Shown: positions 45,681 to 56,870, numbered from the stretch's first letter. The stretch: DNA of 64,000 nt from Symsagittifera roscoffensis (GCF_963678635.1 NC_087068.1:3224001-3288000), one strand, 5' to 3'. Numbers and translations are program-made. The notes: generated from the sequence alone by a model not told the origin.

Positions 45681-45869
45681 TGAATACATAATGAAACAAG
45701 GTAGAGATGAGTCCAGACGTTCAGAAGTGAGTCCTGTGGACAAAGTTGTTTACGGGAAAAAAGTCCAGTTCCCGTTAACAAGACACATTGTCTGGCAAGT
45801 GTAACTATCGAAGAGCTACATTTTAATTACATTTACATTCTTATGTTACTATGTTTTTCATATTTAAAC

Positions 45870-45875
45870 TTTATT
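45870..45875 (-). terminator. Polyadenylation signal of COX17
   Basis: AATAAA on the minus strand (plus TTTATT), about 100 bp past the COX17 stop codon, the expected distance for a short 3' UTR. Confidence 0.55.
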
Positions 45876-45973
45876 CAAAATAAAACTTTGGTACAATGTT
45901 ACAATAATCTCAAAATCAAAATGATTCCAAATTAGTCATCAGAAGATTGCAAGTCAACATATTCAATATCTTC

Positions 45974-46297
45974 CTACTTTTTCTCTTCACATGGAGGTTT
46001 AGTGCCCATGTTAAAACCCATGTCGGTCATACATTTATTATGGGCATCTATGAACTCCTGACAACTGTCTATGCCTTTCTCAGCAACACACTCGTCTCTT
46101 AGTTTTCGTGTTTCCGGACACGCGCAGCATGATTTGCATCTCGGTTTTCCTTCCAGCAGTTCCTGAGGTGTCTTGGCGTAGTCAACTTTCGGGGCTGTAG
46201 TTTCCTTCAATTTTGTTTCTGTGTCTGGGTTATACCCAGGGGCGTTGGAGGCGGAAGAGACTGGTCTTGATTCAGAAGTACTAGGTGCGCCTCCCAT
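45974..46297 (-). CDS. COX17: COX17 cytochrome c oxidase copper chaperone
   Basis: Delivers Cu(I) to SCO1 and COX11 for assembly of cytochrome c oxidase in the mitochondrial intermembrane space. 107 residues from the first ATG, one exon. The core RCKSCCACPETRKLRDEC (residues 53-70) has the Cu-binding CC-x-C cluster and the first CX9C motif. CQEFIDAHNKC provides the second CX9C of the twin helical hairpin. Typical COX17 is about 60-70 residues. This one has an N-terminal extension of some 45 residues, Ser/Thr/Pro-rich and without a helical presequence, and a short C-terminal tail GTKPPCEEKK with an extra Cys. The extension has no stop or splice signal, so it is probably translated, but a later start cannot be excluded because no second in-frame ATG precedes the core. 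Confidence 0.93.
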   Translation of the reverse strand: MGGAPSTSESRPVSSASNAPGYNPDTETKLKETTAPKVDYAKTPQELLEGKPRCKSCCACPETRKLRDECVAEKGIDSCQEFIDAHNKCMTDMGFNMGTKPPCEEKK

Positions 46298-46552
46298 TCT
46301 AACTGGAGCGGTGATCTTAGTCGCAGATTAGTTCCAAATAACACTTCTGAAAAAGACAATCTTTGAAAAAAAAAGTAAATTCTGAAGGACAATCTTTTTA
46401 AAAAATCTTTACTGCAACTATATTTTTTCGTAATGAAAAAAGGCCTCATTTTTAGGCTCCTCTCCAAGTTAACATCAAAGGCATATAAAATTGGAAGACA
46501 AGCTATTCAGTGGAAAATTGTAGAGAGCAATTTTTGTAGGTAAAGTAGTCGG
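46298..46552. other. COX17 upstream region
   Basis: AT-rich 5' flank of COX17 with no recognised element. It is less than 260 bp from the first repeat of the MITE nest. Confidence 0.4.
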
Positions 46553-47158
46553 CAGGGGCGGGTTTTAAGGGGAAGGGGCGGACGCCCCCCCCCTCAGGGA
46601 TTCGACAACCTACAGACCCAAAGGGTCCCCCTTTGTACTATTTTGATGTATCCATATTTGGTGACTGACCCTAAAAATTTTCTAAGGGCTTCTTCGGCGC
46701 CAATATATACTAATTTTGCGGGGGCCTGGTCAAAAAATTGGTCAAAATTTCCAAAAAAGCCTACAAACGCCTTTTTTGGTCTATTTTTCAAAATTTGGCT
46801 CGTTTTCCTTCAACCCAACCCCCCCCCCCCCCACCTCACATAAGCGTCAATTTTATGGTGCAACGAGGGGTTTTACAAGGTTAATTATGAAGACCAAAAA
46901 TGTTTGTCATTGCCTAATGAGTTCGCATGCCAATTTTTGTAACATTCGGATAAAGTGAACAAAACTTCACTAGAAAAATCTTGCAGGTGGGGGGGGGGGG
47001 AAGGAAAAAGAGCCCAAAATTTTGCCAGCGGCGCAAAATCTTACCAAAACAAGGTCATTTTAGTGCTTTGGGAGAGCTCGGAAAATCAATTTGATCGACT
47101 TAAAAAAAAGTCGAGAAAAGCCCCCCCCCCTCTCGAGAACATTCTAGATCCGCCCCTG
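46553..47158 (+). mobile_element. Non-autonomous element with CAGGGGCGG inverted ends (copy 2)
   Basis: It starts CAGGGGCGGG and ends ATCCGCCCCTG, so the ends are inverted. The first 190 bp match the repeat at 29985-30172 in the opposite orientation. A smaller MITE (46797-47014) is nested inside. CAGGGGCGG-type ends are common in hAT elements. No matching 8-bp target duplication was found at these exact ends. Confidence 0.5.
46797..47014 (+). mobile_element. MITE family 1 copy (GGCTCTTTTTCC ends)
   Basis: About 218 bp bounded by GGCTCGTTTTCC and GGAAAAAGAGCC, each next to a C-run or G-run and CACCT or AGGTG. The interior carries the diagnostic TTGCATGCCAATTTT-like and TTTTACAAGGTTAATTATGA segments found in the other copies. 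Confidence 0.65.
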
Positions 47159-47159
47159 A

Positions 47160-47370
47160 CCTCTTTCCAGTTTCCCAACCCCCTCGTAAAATAAAGCTGT
47201 TCAAAAATTCTTCACACGTCACGTTGCAATGTTAGAAATTTTGTAGCAATTTGTTCACCTGTTCACGCTGCCACGTTTTAATGTAGTTCATATTATGAAA
47301 AGTCATTTTAACCAGACTTTCACATGATGAATTTAAGAAAAAACCGTAGGGGGGACTGGAAAAGAGCCCG
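47160..47370. mobile_element. MITE family 2 copy (CTCTTTCCAG ends)
   Basis: Inverted ends CTCTTTCCAGTTTCCC and GGGGACTGGAAAAGAGCC bound about 210 bp. It is the same family as the nested element at 49024-49247. Confidence 0.5.
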
Positions 47371-47599
47371 TCCCTGGTAGTGGGCAAGATTTTTAATCTC
47401 TGGAAGGCCTGATTTTAAGGACAATTGGCCTTTTTCTACTCACCCCTCCCTATGCACATTTCAATTTCCTTGGTCCCAAGTGTTATTATTGCTGAATGCG
47501 TGATGTAACGATGCAAGTTATGAAGAACAAATGGTTGCAATAGTTAAATCGCTCACCTGGCAAAGTTTCCTTACATTATGACAACGTTAAAATAATTGG

Positions 47600-47793
47600 C
47601 TCTTTAACCTTTCACCCCACCTGCAAAAGTTAACTAATAAACATACTGTTAACATTGTCCGATTGTAAAAAAAAATGGCATGCAGACTAATTAAGTTTTG
47701 GCAAACATATTTGCTATTCATACCCAACCTTAAAAAACCCTTCGTTAAACCACAAAAAGGATGCTCACGTGAGGTGGGTGAAAAAGAGCCAAA
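47600..47793 (-). mobile_element. MITE family 1 copy, reverse orientation
   Basis: GGCTCTTTAACC...CCCACCTGC at the left and GAGGTGGGTGAAAAAGAGCC at the right, with the family interior reversed. Confidence 0.6.
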
Positions 47794-47959
47794 TAATTTT
47801 TCAAAACTGAAATTCGAATGGGGGAGTGGAAAAGAGGCGGACAATTTTGGCCATAAATTAGCTTCGAGTCTCACTCAAATTGTGACAACGACCGAATTCA
47901 CATGATCTGAGCTACCCTTTCTAAAAATCTTATATTGAAATTGAAGAACTTGCCAATTT

Positions 47960-48156
47960 TGCTCTTTCCTTTTTCCCCCCACCTGCAAAATTTTACTGCT
48001 GAAATTTTGTTTACGTTATCCGAATGTTACGAAAACTGGCATGTGAGCTAATTAGGCCATTACAAAGATAATTGGTCTTCATGATTAACCTTGTTAAACC
48101 TCTCGTTACACCATAAAATTGATGCTTATGTTATGGGGGGGGGAAGGAAAAAGAGC
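47960..48156 (-). mobile_element. MITE family 1 copy, reverse orientation
   Basis: GCTCTTTCCTTTTTCCCCCC at the left, GGGGGAAGGAAAAAGAGC at the right. The interior shows ATTGGTCTTCATGATTAACC and the GTTACACCATAAAATTGATG segment. Confidence 0.65.
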
Positions 48157-48379
48157 TTTGCTCCGGATCTGAAAATGGGAGTGAAAATTTTTTTGAATGA
48201 GCAAAATAGAAAAAGTTGATCACGCAATGGAAATATTATAAAGAACAAATGGCATTGTTCAGTGTCACAAATTCTTACTCTTTTGTTTCTTATAACTTCA
48301 CAATATTGAAAAAAAAATTACAAATTGTGAAATCTAGCTTTTTCAGGTCCGAAAAAACTGATGTGCTTCAAATCCAAAA

Positions 48380-48555
48380 TTGAGACACCTCAATTTAATG
48401 GTGTAATTAGGGTTTTACAAGGATAAGTATGACGACCAAATATGTTTGTCGTGACTTAGTTAGTCCGCATGTTAATTTTCATAACAATCAGACAACGCGA
48501 ACAATAGTTTGAGTTGTACAAATCCGCAGGTGTGTGAGGAAGACAAAAGAGCCAT
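48380..48555 (+). mobile_element. MITE family 1 copy, diverged
   Basis: Interior TTTTACAAGGATAAGTATGA and GACCAAATATGTTTGTCGTG match the family. The right end is GCAGGTGTGTGAGGAAGAC followed by AAAAGAGCC. The left terminus is degraded. Confidence 0.5.
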
Positions 48556-48942
48556 TGAGACTTTCAGAGAGGGTATCTTAGATCATTTACTGTCGGTGGA
48601 AAAAAAACGTAACATTTGAAGCAACTATTGTCGAAAAAGATCCTTGAAATTAGGCATTTTAGAGAGTAAAAACCTGAATTTGGGTTTACTTTTGCCCACT
48701 AGTGTAGTTATTAACTTAGGATGGAAGCCAAACTTACAGATACGAGGAATTGTGCCAAATCGTTCTTAAAATTGGTAGCGTCTCAAAAATTATCATATAA
48801 TTGCACGTGTTCGCATACAAAGGATTATTAGTGCGTACTCAAAACAGAACTTGAAATAAATCGCGTAATTTGAAGTTTATAAAAAGGGTGCGTTTCTGTG
48901 GGTTTTGTAGCAGTATTTAGACAACCGCGTATTCCTAATCGT

Positions 48943-49373
48943 GGCTCTTTTTCCTTTTTCCCCCACCTGCAAATTTTTACAATTAAAATAACTGTTCACA
49001 TTGTCCGATTGTCATGAAAATTGGGCTCTTTTCCAGTCCCCCCCCCCCCCCACCTTTCAAAATAGCGAGTTTTATGTTTGTTTTACGTGTTTTTACGGCT
49101 AAATGCGTGATGTTACGCTGTAAAGTATGAAGAACAAATCTGTTCACAGTTGTTGATTTGTTCACCACGCCAAATTTCATTGAATTATGACAAGGTTAAA
49201 TAAGCTTTTCAAAGTTGAATTTGAAAGGGGGGGACTGGAAAAGAGCCGAAAATTGACATGTACACTCATCAGGCCTTGAACAACATATTTGGTCTTCATA
49301 TTCAACCTTGTAAAACTACTCGTTGGACTATAAAACTGATGCTCTTGTGAGGTGGGGGGAAAAGGAAAAAGAG
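48943..49373 (-). mobile_element. MITE family 1 copy split by a nested MITE
   Basis: The left half is 48943-49023 and the right half 49248-49373, separated by a family 2 element. It is bounded by GGCTCTTTTTCCTTTTTCCC and GGAAAAGGAAAAAGAGCC. Confidence 0.8.
49024..49247. mobile_element. Nested MITE family 2 with 8-bp TSD
   Basis: 224 bp with near-perfect inverted ends of about 20 bp (GGCTCTTTTCCAGTCCCCCC). It is flanked by GAAAATTG at 49016-49023 and 49248-49255. Uninterrupted family 1 copies have one GAAAATTG-like site at the same place. Confidence 0.88.
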
Positions 49374-49383
49374 CCCTACTCGT

Positions 49384-49521
49384 CAGTAAGCAGACAAATA
49401 CTGTATTAACCAATCAGAATCGAGACAAGGAAGAAAAATATAAATGATAATTGTTTATTTCGTAAGTTTGCTTTCCCATCTCGATTCTGATTGGTTCATA
49501 CAGTATTTGTCTGCTTACTGA
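49384..49521. mobile_element. Foldback MITE with 42-bp inverted ends
   Basis: The left arm begins CAGTAAGCAGACAAATACTG and runs through ACCAATCAGAATCGAGA. The right arm (about 49479-49521) is its reverse complement with one or two differences. The loop region is about 50 bp and AT-rich. It has no coding capacity. Confidence 0.8.
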
Positions 49522-49536
49522 ATAGGAATACGCGGT

Positions 49537-49757
49537 TGTGCTCTTTTTCTTCACCCCCCCCCCCCCCCCCCCCACCTCACACGAGCATCAATTTTACGGT
49601 CTAACGAGTGGTTTTAGAAGATTGATTATGAAAACCAAATATGTTTGTTATGGCCTAATAAGTCTGCATGTCGATTTTCATGACAATCGGACAATGTGAA
49701 CAGTAATTTTAAATATAAAAATTTGTAGGTGGGGGAAAAGGAAAGAGACCGCGGTTG
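49537..49757 (+). mobile_element. MITE family 1 copy
   Basis: GCTCTTTTTCTTCACCCCCC on the left, followed by CACCTCACACGAGCATCAAT; GTAGGTGGGGGAAAAGGAAA on the right. The interior matches the family. It is flanked by CGCGGTTGT-type sequence that recurs inverted at 48915-48930. Confidence 0.65.
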
Positions 49758-49759
49758 TC

Positions 49760-51340
49760 TAAATACAGACCGCACTCAGTTTCTTTGGTTTGTGCGAAAC
49801 ACTTCTGCTCATTAAACATTGCTGCGCACTTTCTGAAATCCCTGTTATTCAAGTCCATTTTGGGCAACGTTCTTTCAGTGAGCAATCAAAATTTTTATAT
49901 CGACTATCAGCGAATGATCTGAGCTACTTTTCTCTATAAAAGTATCAATTTTAGGTTTCGAGGACTTACCAGTTTATTCCGATTCTGATTATAGCAGTTT
50001 ACACTGCCTACAAAAAAATTCTAAGTGGAGAGCAAATTTTATTATCAGAGCGATAAGAATTATTTTGTTAATTCAGTTAGAAATAAACCAAGAGAAAAAC
50101 GAGTTCAAAATGCCAGATTTTTTAAAACTCAGACATATTGAAACTTTTAACACCGTTGAGATAAACTACGACAGGTTGCAGAAACTGGCATGTTTAAACC
50201 ATGAATAAACTGGTAATTCCTTGAAGCAAAAAGTTGAATTATAGATGGGTGCTCAACTCATTTTCTGTTGGTCGAAGTAATGTATGTGTTTAACCCAAGG
50301 AAACTTTGTTCATAGTGGTCTATGAATGGAGAATTTTTGAAGAAAAGCTTGACTTCGCGTTTCCTTTCGTCCAGTTAATACTTTTGGAGTCTTGAAAACC
50401 ATACTCTTCGATCTTCAAAAACATTCCAACGGAATGAAAAAGCTCAAAAAGGCTAATTATGAAAAAATATCACTCATGAAAAATATCACTTTGCAAAATG
50501 TTTTTCTAATATACAGAAATAAAGCTTCTTAATTTTCACGAGGTTCGAATATTCAATTTCTCCCGACGTTCAGGCAAATTTGCACGACGCTCGAATAGTT
50601 AACGAAGAGACAATTTGTAGACCTTAGAACAACCTGATATCAATTGAATTTTTTAGATTGTAGATCAAATCAAGTGCTCTTTCGACTGATATCAGAATTG
50701 TTTTTCATTTTCAAGCAAAAATGATCAAAAATACTCCTCAAAAGGCTGTATTTTTTCAATTAAAAAGAAACTTGCAATTGCGTTTACCCATTAATATATT
50801 TTGCGACAATGCCAACAAATTAAAATAGTAAAACTATATTTTAACCCTTACCACTTGGTGTCAGTTTTACTACATTCAGCTTTTAATCACGTGGTCAATT
50901 AACATTCAGCTTTCCTCATATACCAACTTTTTCCAATGTGTTTATCAAACAACTTTGTACACGCACTGGTGTACGGTGAAATTGCTGTTTTTACTTGAAA
51001 AAAAAGCTACTCTTTCCCACTATTCTTAACTAACCAACAATTTAAAAAATATTTTAAAAATATTTAGCCCCTCAATATTCAAAAAATGTAGGAAAAATTA
51101 TAGAGCAAACAATTACCTTTATACACAAATCCATCAAACAGTTTGAACCAATCATAACCGATTTACAATGATCGCCCAGTTGGTGCCATTCGAGGATGGA
51201 AGACTGGTGGGACAGTTGGCTTTTAAGTTAACAAATCTTCCTCGTAGAGCTTCCGGGATAAGCCCATTCGCTTTCTCGTGAAAAATAGGTCTAAGACCAA
51301 GCATAGTTGAGCTTGTTCGACCCTAGGGTGAGCTGCACTA
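49760..51340. other. Non-coding stretch
   Basis: No gene or repeat family is recognised. AT-rich with short open frames only. Confidence 0.5.
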
Positions 51341-51553
51341 GCTTGTGAGTGGACGGATGGCTTGATGATAGAGGCGAAGCGGATGGATATCTAGATAGAT
51401 GGACGGCTATATCGATGATGAATGGCTGAATGGATGACTGACTGAACGTCTGGATGGCGTGCCGGATGGATTGCAGGATCAGTGATGGCTGGCTGAGATA
51501 AGTGGATCCCTGGATGAATGGGAAGATGGCAGGATGGGTACTGGGCTAAATTG
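51341..51553 (+). repeat. GGAT/GGCT minisatellite, left arm
   Basis: Degenerate GATGGATGGCTGGATGA-like units, interrupted by the hAT insertion and resuming at 53668. Confidence 0.8.
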
Positions 51554-51766
51554 ATAGATGGCAGGGTGGTGGTGTTTTAAAACAGTGTAAAACAGTGTTT
51601 TAAAACAATTGTTTAGTTTCAATATTTTTATTGATGTAATTTATTAACTTGCTCCCCTTACTTTGCGTTCAATAACCTCGTTTTGCTTAATGCATCTGCT
51701 TATTAAATTGTATTTAGTTTGTATGCTGTATACAATTGATACTTAATTAGTTTATTTGCTGAGATA

Positions 51767-51841
51767 AGGCTACCGCGTGGCCGAGTAGATGGAGCAATTG
51801 CTTCACAGCCCCACGCCCGAGTTCGAGCCCGGCTCAGCCAA
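51767..51841 (+). repeat. tRNA-like sequence inside the hAT element
   Basis: It reads GGCTACCGCGTGGCCGAGTA then GATGG, a good A box of the Leu/Ser type, and GAGTTCGAGCCC, a good B box. The last bases TCAGCCA pair only partly with GGCTACC. The T stem has mismatches, so it is a tRNA-derived SINE head or relic rather than a functional tRNA. Confidence 0.45.
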
Positions 51842-52015
51842 CAAGATTCAATGGAGTAATCTATAGTCCAGGGTTTTCTGACGCAGAACTTTCTGCGTTA
51901 GCTGTTGTTTGCACGTGTTTATTTGACATTCCTGGCTGGTTTGTTGTGTTCATTGTTTATCTATGCAAGCTTACTTCAGATTGACATTGTGAGCGAGTGC
52001 GTCTAGTATGAAAAG

Positions 52016-53649
52016 ATGGGAACGCGCTCGTATGCCGGAGGACCAATTGACCCGATAAGGGTGCCTCTCGTCAGATTAGACAGCAACCAAGCCCAGTGCA
52101 GGCTTTGCAACAACAATCCAGCCGCATTAGTTGAGCGCTTGAAAAAATATTCAATTCCAAGCACAACGAGTTTCCCACAGGCAGCAGCTCGATCTCCAGT
52201 TCTCGCAACGTAGTTCATAAAGCACGAAGAAGCGCCAAACAACCATAACTTACCAGATATGTTGTTTCAACTAAAATTGCACAATCAAAGGTAGTCTGAG
52301 GTATTATGAGCAAATTGGCAAGCTCTACTTAGCTAACAACATATCATTCAGGTCAGTTGACTCTCTGAATTTCAAGACTATTGTTGAGAGTATTCATCCA
52401 GGATATATTCCACCTTCACGAGAAAAACCTAGTAGCGGGATAATGGATACATTACATTCAAACTTAGAAAACAAGTCGAAAGAATCTTTGAAAGGTACAA
52501 ATGTCACCCTCTATCAATTGACGGCTAGTGAAATGTGTCGAACGAACCAATTGTCACGACGTCCATTCAGTTCTTCAACAAGGTATACATAGTTGGATCT
52601 GCAGATACTAGCGGAAATGCGCATACCAGTGAGCATATTTCCGAGTTAGCAGAGCAGCAAATCAAACTGGCAGAAGAAGTTTGACGTAACAGTAGTTGCA
52701 GTAGTCACAGATAATGCAAACAAATGGCGAGGATGAGGCGAACTGTATCCGCCAACACCAGTATGATTCAGTATGGCTGTGCGGCATGAATTGAATCTGC
52801 GGGCAAAAGATCTTATTCCCACTGCAGTTGCAAAGCAGGTAATAGATTTTGCGAAGATTTTTCGCAACACACATCTACCGAAAGCCTGGCTTGAAGAAGA
52901 AGGAGCACGCAAGCCGCCATTTCCAAGTGATACAAAATGGAACTCAGCTTGCAGGCTTCTTGAATGGTATGTTGAGGAAAGGCCGAAGATGAAGAAGGTT
53001 ATTGAGAAACAACATGTGTACTTCGACACAGGAGCAACTTGTTTAAATGTCCGTCGCATTGGATCAAATACAAGAAGATCGAGTATCAATTGCAGACACT
53101 CTCGAAACTTCGAAAGATTTGATAGACTGTTTTTGAAGTCAAGGGTGGCAAAACTGAGAATGGCTTGAAAAACGCAACTGAGGTTCAACAACTCAGTCCC
53201 GGAAGTTTGGTCCTTAGCGAATAAAATTGCACCCGAAAAAAGCAGGGAAATGTTTAACAAACAAAGAGTGAAGTGATCCACAGCAATGGATACGAGATGA
53301 ATCGCCGCTTGTGATGGCTAGCTTCACTGATTACACGGGCCGAGAAAAAGACAGAATAGGGCGTCAACTCAAAGAGTCTCCGGACTGCAAGATTCAAAAA
53401 TTCCAAAGAACACTTAAAACAACAGGTGCTATGGAAATCGACTTGACTGACCTTGCCATTAAACTTAAGACCCTTGTTCCAAGTTCAACTGGCGTGGAAC
53501 TAGTGTTTTCGTCAATAGAATTTAATCACACTGATCTCCACAACCGATTGGGATACGAAGAAGTTTCAAAGCTTGCCTCGTGTTTGAGAGCATTGAGTGA
53601 CTTAAAAAAACATTTTTTGATGTTTTCTATCAATTTAAAACACTTTTGA
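52016..53649 (+). pseudogene. hAT transposase, broken
   Basis: Segments in order: a BED-finger-like start (52016-52210, QCRLCNNNPAALVERLKKYS) that keeps the CxxC but seems to have lost the usual His; a middle part (52773-53168) with LNLRAKDLIPTAVAKQVIDF, then AKIFRNTHLPKAWLEEEGAR and PSDTKWNSACRLLEWYVEERP; and the C-terminal dimerisation domain (53311-53630) with DLAIKLKTLVPSSTGVELVF followed by SSIEFNHTDLHNRLG. The RWN-like KWNS block and the hATC core are characteristic. Stops and frameshifts separate the pieces. Confidence 0.8.
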
Positions 53650-53667
53650 TTCCACTCTGATAGATGG

Positions 53668-54920
53668 ATAGCTGGTTGACTGGATGGATGGATGGAAGGC
53701 AGGATGATGGATGAATGACTGAATGGCTAGATGGTGGTTCAAAGAATGGTCGGTTGAGTGGATGCATAACAGTTTAGAGATGGGCTAGACCGGGAGGGAT
53801 CGATGAGTGCATGGCTAGATGACAGGTTGGATAGATGACTGGTTGGAGCAATGGATGACTGCATGATGGCTGAATGATGGCTGCATTAATGGATGACTGC
53901 TTGGTTGGATGGTAAAATAGACAATTGGCTGGACAGAGGGCTACATGTCTGGATCCAAGACTAAAGGGATGCATGGATGGCGGGTAACATGAATAATGGA
54001 ATGCGTGGGTGCATGGATGGCGGGATGCATATAACTCTGAATGAATTGAAGGTTAGATGGATGGTTGTATGGATGGCTTCTAATACATATGCTTGGTTGA
54101 ATAAATGGTTAGTCGATGGATGATTGGCTAGATGTATGGACGACTGGTTGGCTATCTGACTGAATGGATTGCTTGATGAAAGGATAATTGGTTGAATGGC
54201 GGGATTGAAAGCTGGTTGGATGAATAAATTTATGGATGGCAGGATAGATGGATGGCTGATTCTTTGATTGGAAGGCTATATCGATGGATCGTGGCTGGAT
54301 TGGTTGATGGATGAACTTCTAGATGGATCGATGGCTAAATGGATGAAGTGCTTAATTACTGAAAGGCTCGATGAATTGATGGCTGGATAGATCGATGGCC
54401 GGCTAACTTAAGGCATGGATGGAAGAATGAATTATATGGCTGGTTGGATAGATGGACGGCTAGATGAATGGCTAGTTGGATGGATGGACGGCTAGATGAA
54501 TAGCTGGTCGGACAAATTGCTAGATGAATGGATGGATGACATGATGGATATCTTAGCCGCTTGACGAATTAATGGACTGACGGGAAGGTAAACGGACGGC
54601 TGGCTTTTTGGATGGATGGCTGGATAGAGAGATGGCTGACGATTGGATGGATGGCTGAGTGGATGGATGGCTTGATGAACGGATGGCTGGTTGGATGGAT
54701 TGCTTTGATGGATGGATGGAAGGATGGAAATATTGGAAGGTTGAATGGTAGCATTGAAGAATGGAATGATTGATGGATGGCTGGATTGATGGTAGAATTG
54801 ATGTAAGGAAGCACTATGGAAGCTAATGGAAGGATAGCTAAATGGATGGATAGCTTGTCTCAAAGATCAGTGGAAGGATGAATAAATCGATGGATGGCTA
54901 GTTGGATCTGAGATTACTGA
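53668..54920 (+). repeat. GGAT/GGCT minisatellite, right arm
   Basis: About 1.25 kb of degenerate tetranucleotide-based units (GGATGGATGGCTGGATGAAT style). The Ser/His/Pro-rich open frames on the minus strand are products of this repeat. Confidence 0.9.
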
Positions 54921-55852
54921 CAAGATCTGAGCAAAAAACGCTAAATTTTAAAATTCAAAAGGACATAAGCAGTCACATTTGGAGTGCAGAATTGCAACCC
55001 ATAGTGTACCCGGAAAACACCCCATCCCAGAGTTTAGATTTACAATTTCGGTTGGATTCTCTAAATCTAAGTATTTTGAAACAAAAATTGAAATATCATA
55101 AAAACGGCATATCACGGAAACTATCAGGTTTTATTGCAGTCATAATTTGAGGCAAGACTTCAAACCAATGAGATCGCCCTGACAGTACCCAATTATAGGA
55201 TTGGGAATTTCAAATAATGTTAAGGGCCTTCAAATTCACCTGGCATTCAAAAACTGGAAAAACGATTTAAAAAATTCTCAAATATTGTTAAGGGCCTTCA
55301 AATTAACCTGGCATTCAAAAACTGGGAAAACGATTTAAAAAATTCTCAAGCATTGCAATATAGGAAATATCTTCAACGCGCAAAAATTCTTTCGTCAAAC
55401 ATGCAAAAATTTATACGTTTAAACATGGTATAGATAGATGATAGGTAGATATATTAAATTTAGTATAGATAGATAGATAGGTAGATATTTAGATATATAT
55501 GACAACTAGCCAAAAAATTAAACACGCAGACAAAAAAAAACAACTAACGGAAGCGGAAAATTGAACTAATTTTCTGTGAAAACGAACAGCGAATTTATTA
55601 TGACGAAGTTATTATTACTCCTCTAACATTTAAAAGTTCCAACTATCCCGGTCGTGCATTAGGAGGATCGAAGGCATTTCGTATAAATGTGTTCTTCTTT
55701 CTCAATTGCATCAACTCAACGAAGCGTTCGATGCGTTCATATGAGCATTTCCAGTTATGATTTGCACTCTTGAAAACAATTCAACCGACTTGAATATAAC
55801 TGGAACAAACTACTTTCGCTAGCCGAGAAACAAAAAAAATGCTTTCTTCAAT
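54921..55852. other. Non-coding stretch with tandem repeats
   Basis: Contains a 68-bp tandem duplication (55218-55353; TGTTAAGGGCCTTCAAATT start) and a short (TAGA)n/(GATA)n tract at about 55430-55500. No gene is recognised. Confidence 0.6.
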
Positions 55853-55926
55853 ATGGCGTTGAGCGCATCGGTAGTGATGGTGCCCAGAAATCATTTGATT
55901 GCGGGTTCAACTCGCACGTGCGCTGC
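55853..55926 (+). repeat. tRNA-like relic
   Basis: GGCGTTGAGCGCATCGGTAG resembles a D arm/A box, and GCGGGTTCAACTCGC a T arm/B box, 45 bp apart. The acceptor stem does not close. Confidence 0.35.
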
Positions 55927-55929
55927 AAT

Positions 55930-56870
55930 TTACAACGTGAGGTCCTTTTGTAAAATAAACAAGGCTTAGTTAACCTTAAACAATTAATCTTCGGGTTAGG
56001 CCTCTGGCTGGTTACCAAAAAAGTATGGAGCACACAGAATACTGGTCATTTCATTTTTTCATGTTTAATTTGTATGTCTCTGCTTGAAACTGTTTTAAAT
56101 GTTTTTATAAAAAACGTGTGCAAGACAATCTTTAAGTTCATCAATCGATAAGACAACAATTTACTGGGTGCACTTGTTTTAACTTCGACTTAGTTTGATG
56201 CTTACCAAAATTTCGGCCATCCGATTGAATAATCTTATTTTTATCTTACTGTGAGCTCAAACGCAACTGACAAAACCTTGTTCAAAATCTGATTCAAGTA
56301 ACTCGCAACTGTTCTGATTCAAGTAACTGATTCAAATGTGAGTAACTCACTAAGACCATTTTGTTTTCAAACATTTTCATTAGTTCTATATACAAACTTG
56401 GTTACATTGAAACACGAGTCGACAATTTATATAAAAACTAAATTATATGCAAACCGGAAGACATAGTCCGAAAAACATGAAACGAGCAGGCATCATCTAA
56501 CCAGATTAAGATACTTTGTTATAACCATGATGTTTTAATAATAACATTTTGTGAGATGCTTACTCGGAATGAAACACACTAAATTACAAATAAAAAATGA
56601 TAGTCAAATTGAGCATTTGAAATAGAAGCACCAGTGATATGGTGATATCTGACACTGAGGTCTGATTATACGATTGGCAAATGTACAAATTCAAGGCATA
56701 TACTATGATACGTATTTGATATAAGGCATTTTATAAAGAAAGATTATATAAACTCTATGTACAACAAAATAAAATCACAATAACTGTAGATAACTGATGA
56801 CAGCACAATTAATGGATCCGCAAGTCAAAACTGCGGAAGTCAACTGTATTTTTGATGTAACACTGCGGAG
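55930..56870. other. PTDSS2 3' flank, non-coding
   Basis: No gene is seen. It includes the 3' UTR of the minus-strand gene; no AATAAA was found within the first 250 bp past the stop. Confidence 0.5.

Larger units (their letters stand above)
43353..45868. other. Intergenic stretch with SINE pieces
   Basis: No gene apart from the SINE-like repeats listed separately. A palindromic tag remnant (TCTGATAACGCTTGCTGATT) lies at 43567-43586. Confidence 0.5.
51562..53659 (+). mobile_element. hAT-type DNA transposon, decayed
   Basis: 2098 bp. The left end CAGGGTGG and right end CCACTCTG (reverse complement CAGAGTGG) match the hAT terminal style CAGNG. It is bracketed by the 8-bp direct repeat ATAGATGG (51554-51561 and 53660-53667). 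The interior holds a broken hAT transposase. ATAGATGG-like strings are common in the host minisatellite, so the duplication alone would be weak, but it coincides with the inverted ends. Confidence 0.8.

Noticed and set aside
52646-53281. 211-codon minus-strand ORF
   Set aside because: It is the shadow of the hAT transposase, whose motifs are clearly on the plus strand.
53774-54863. Minus-strand His/Pro/Ser-rich ORFs
   Set aside because: Translations of the GGAT minisatellite; low complexity, no independent support.
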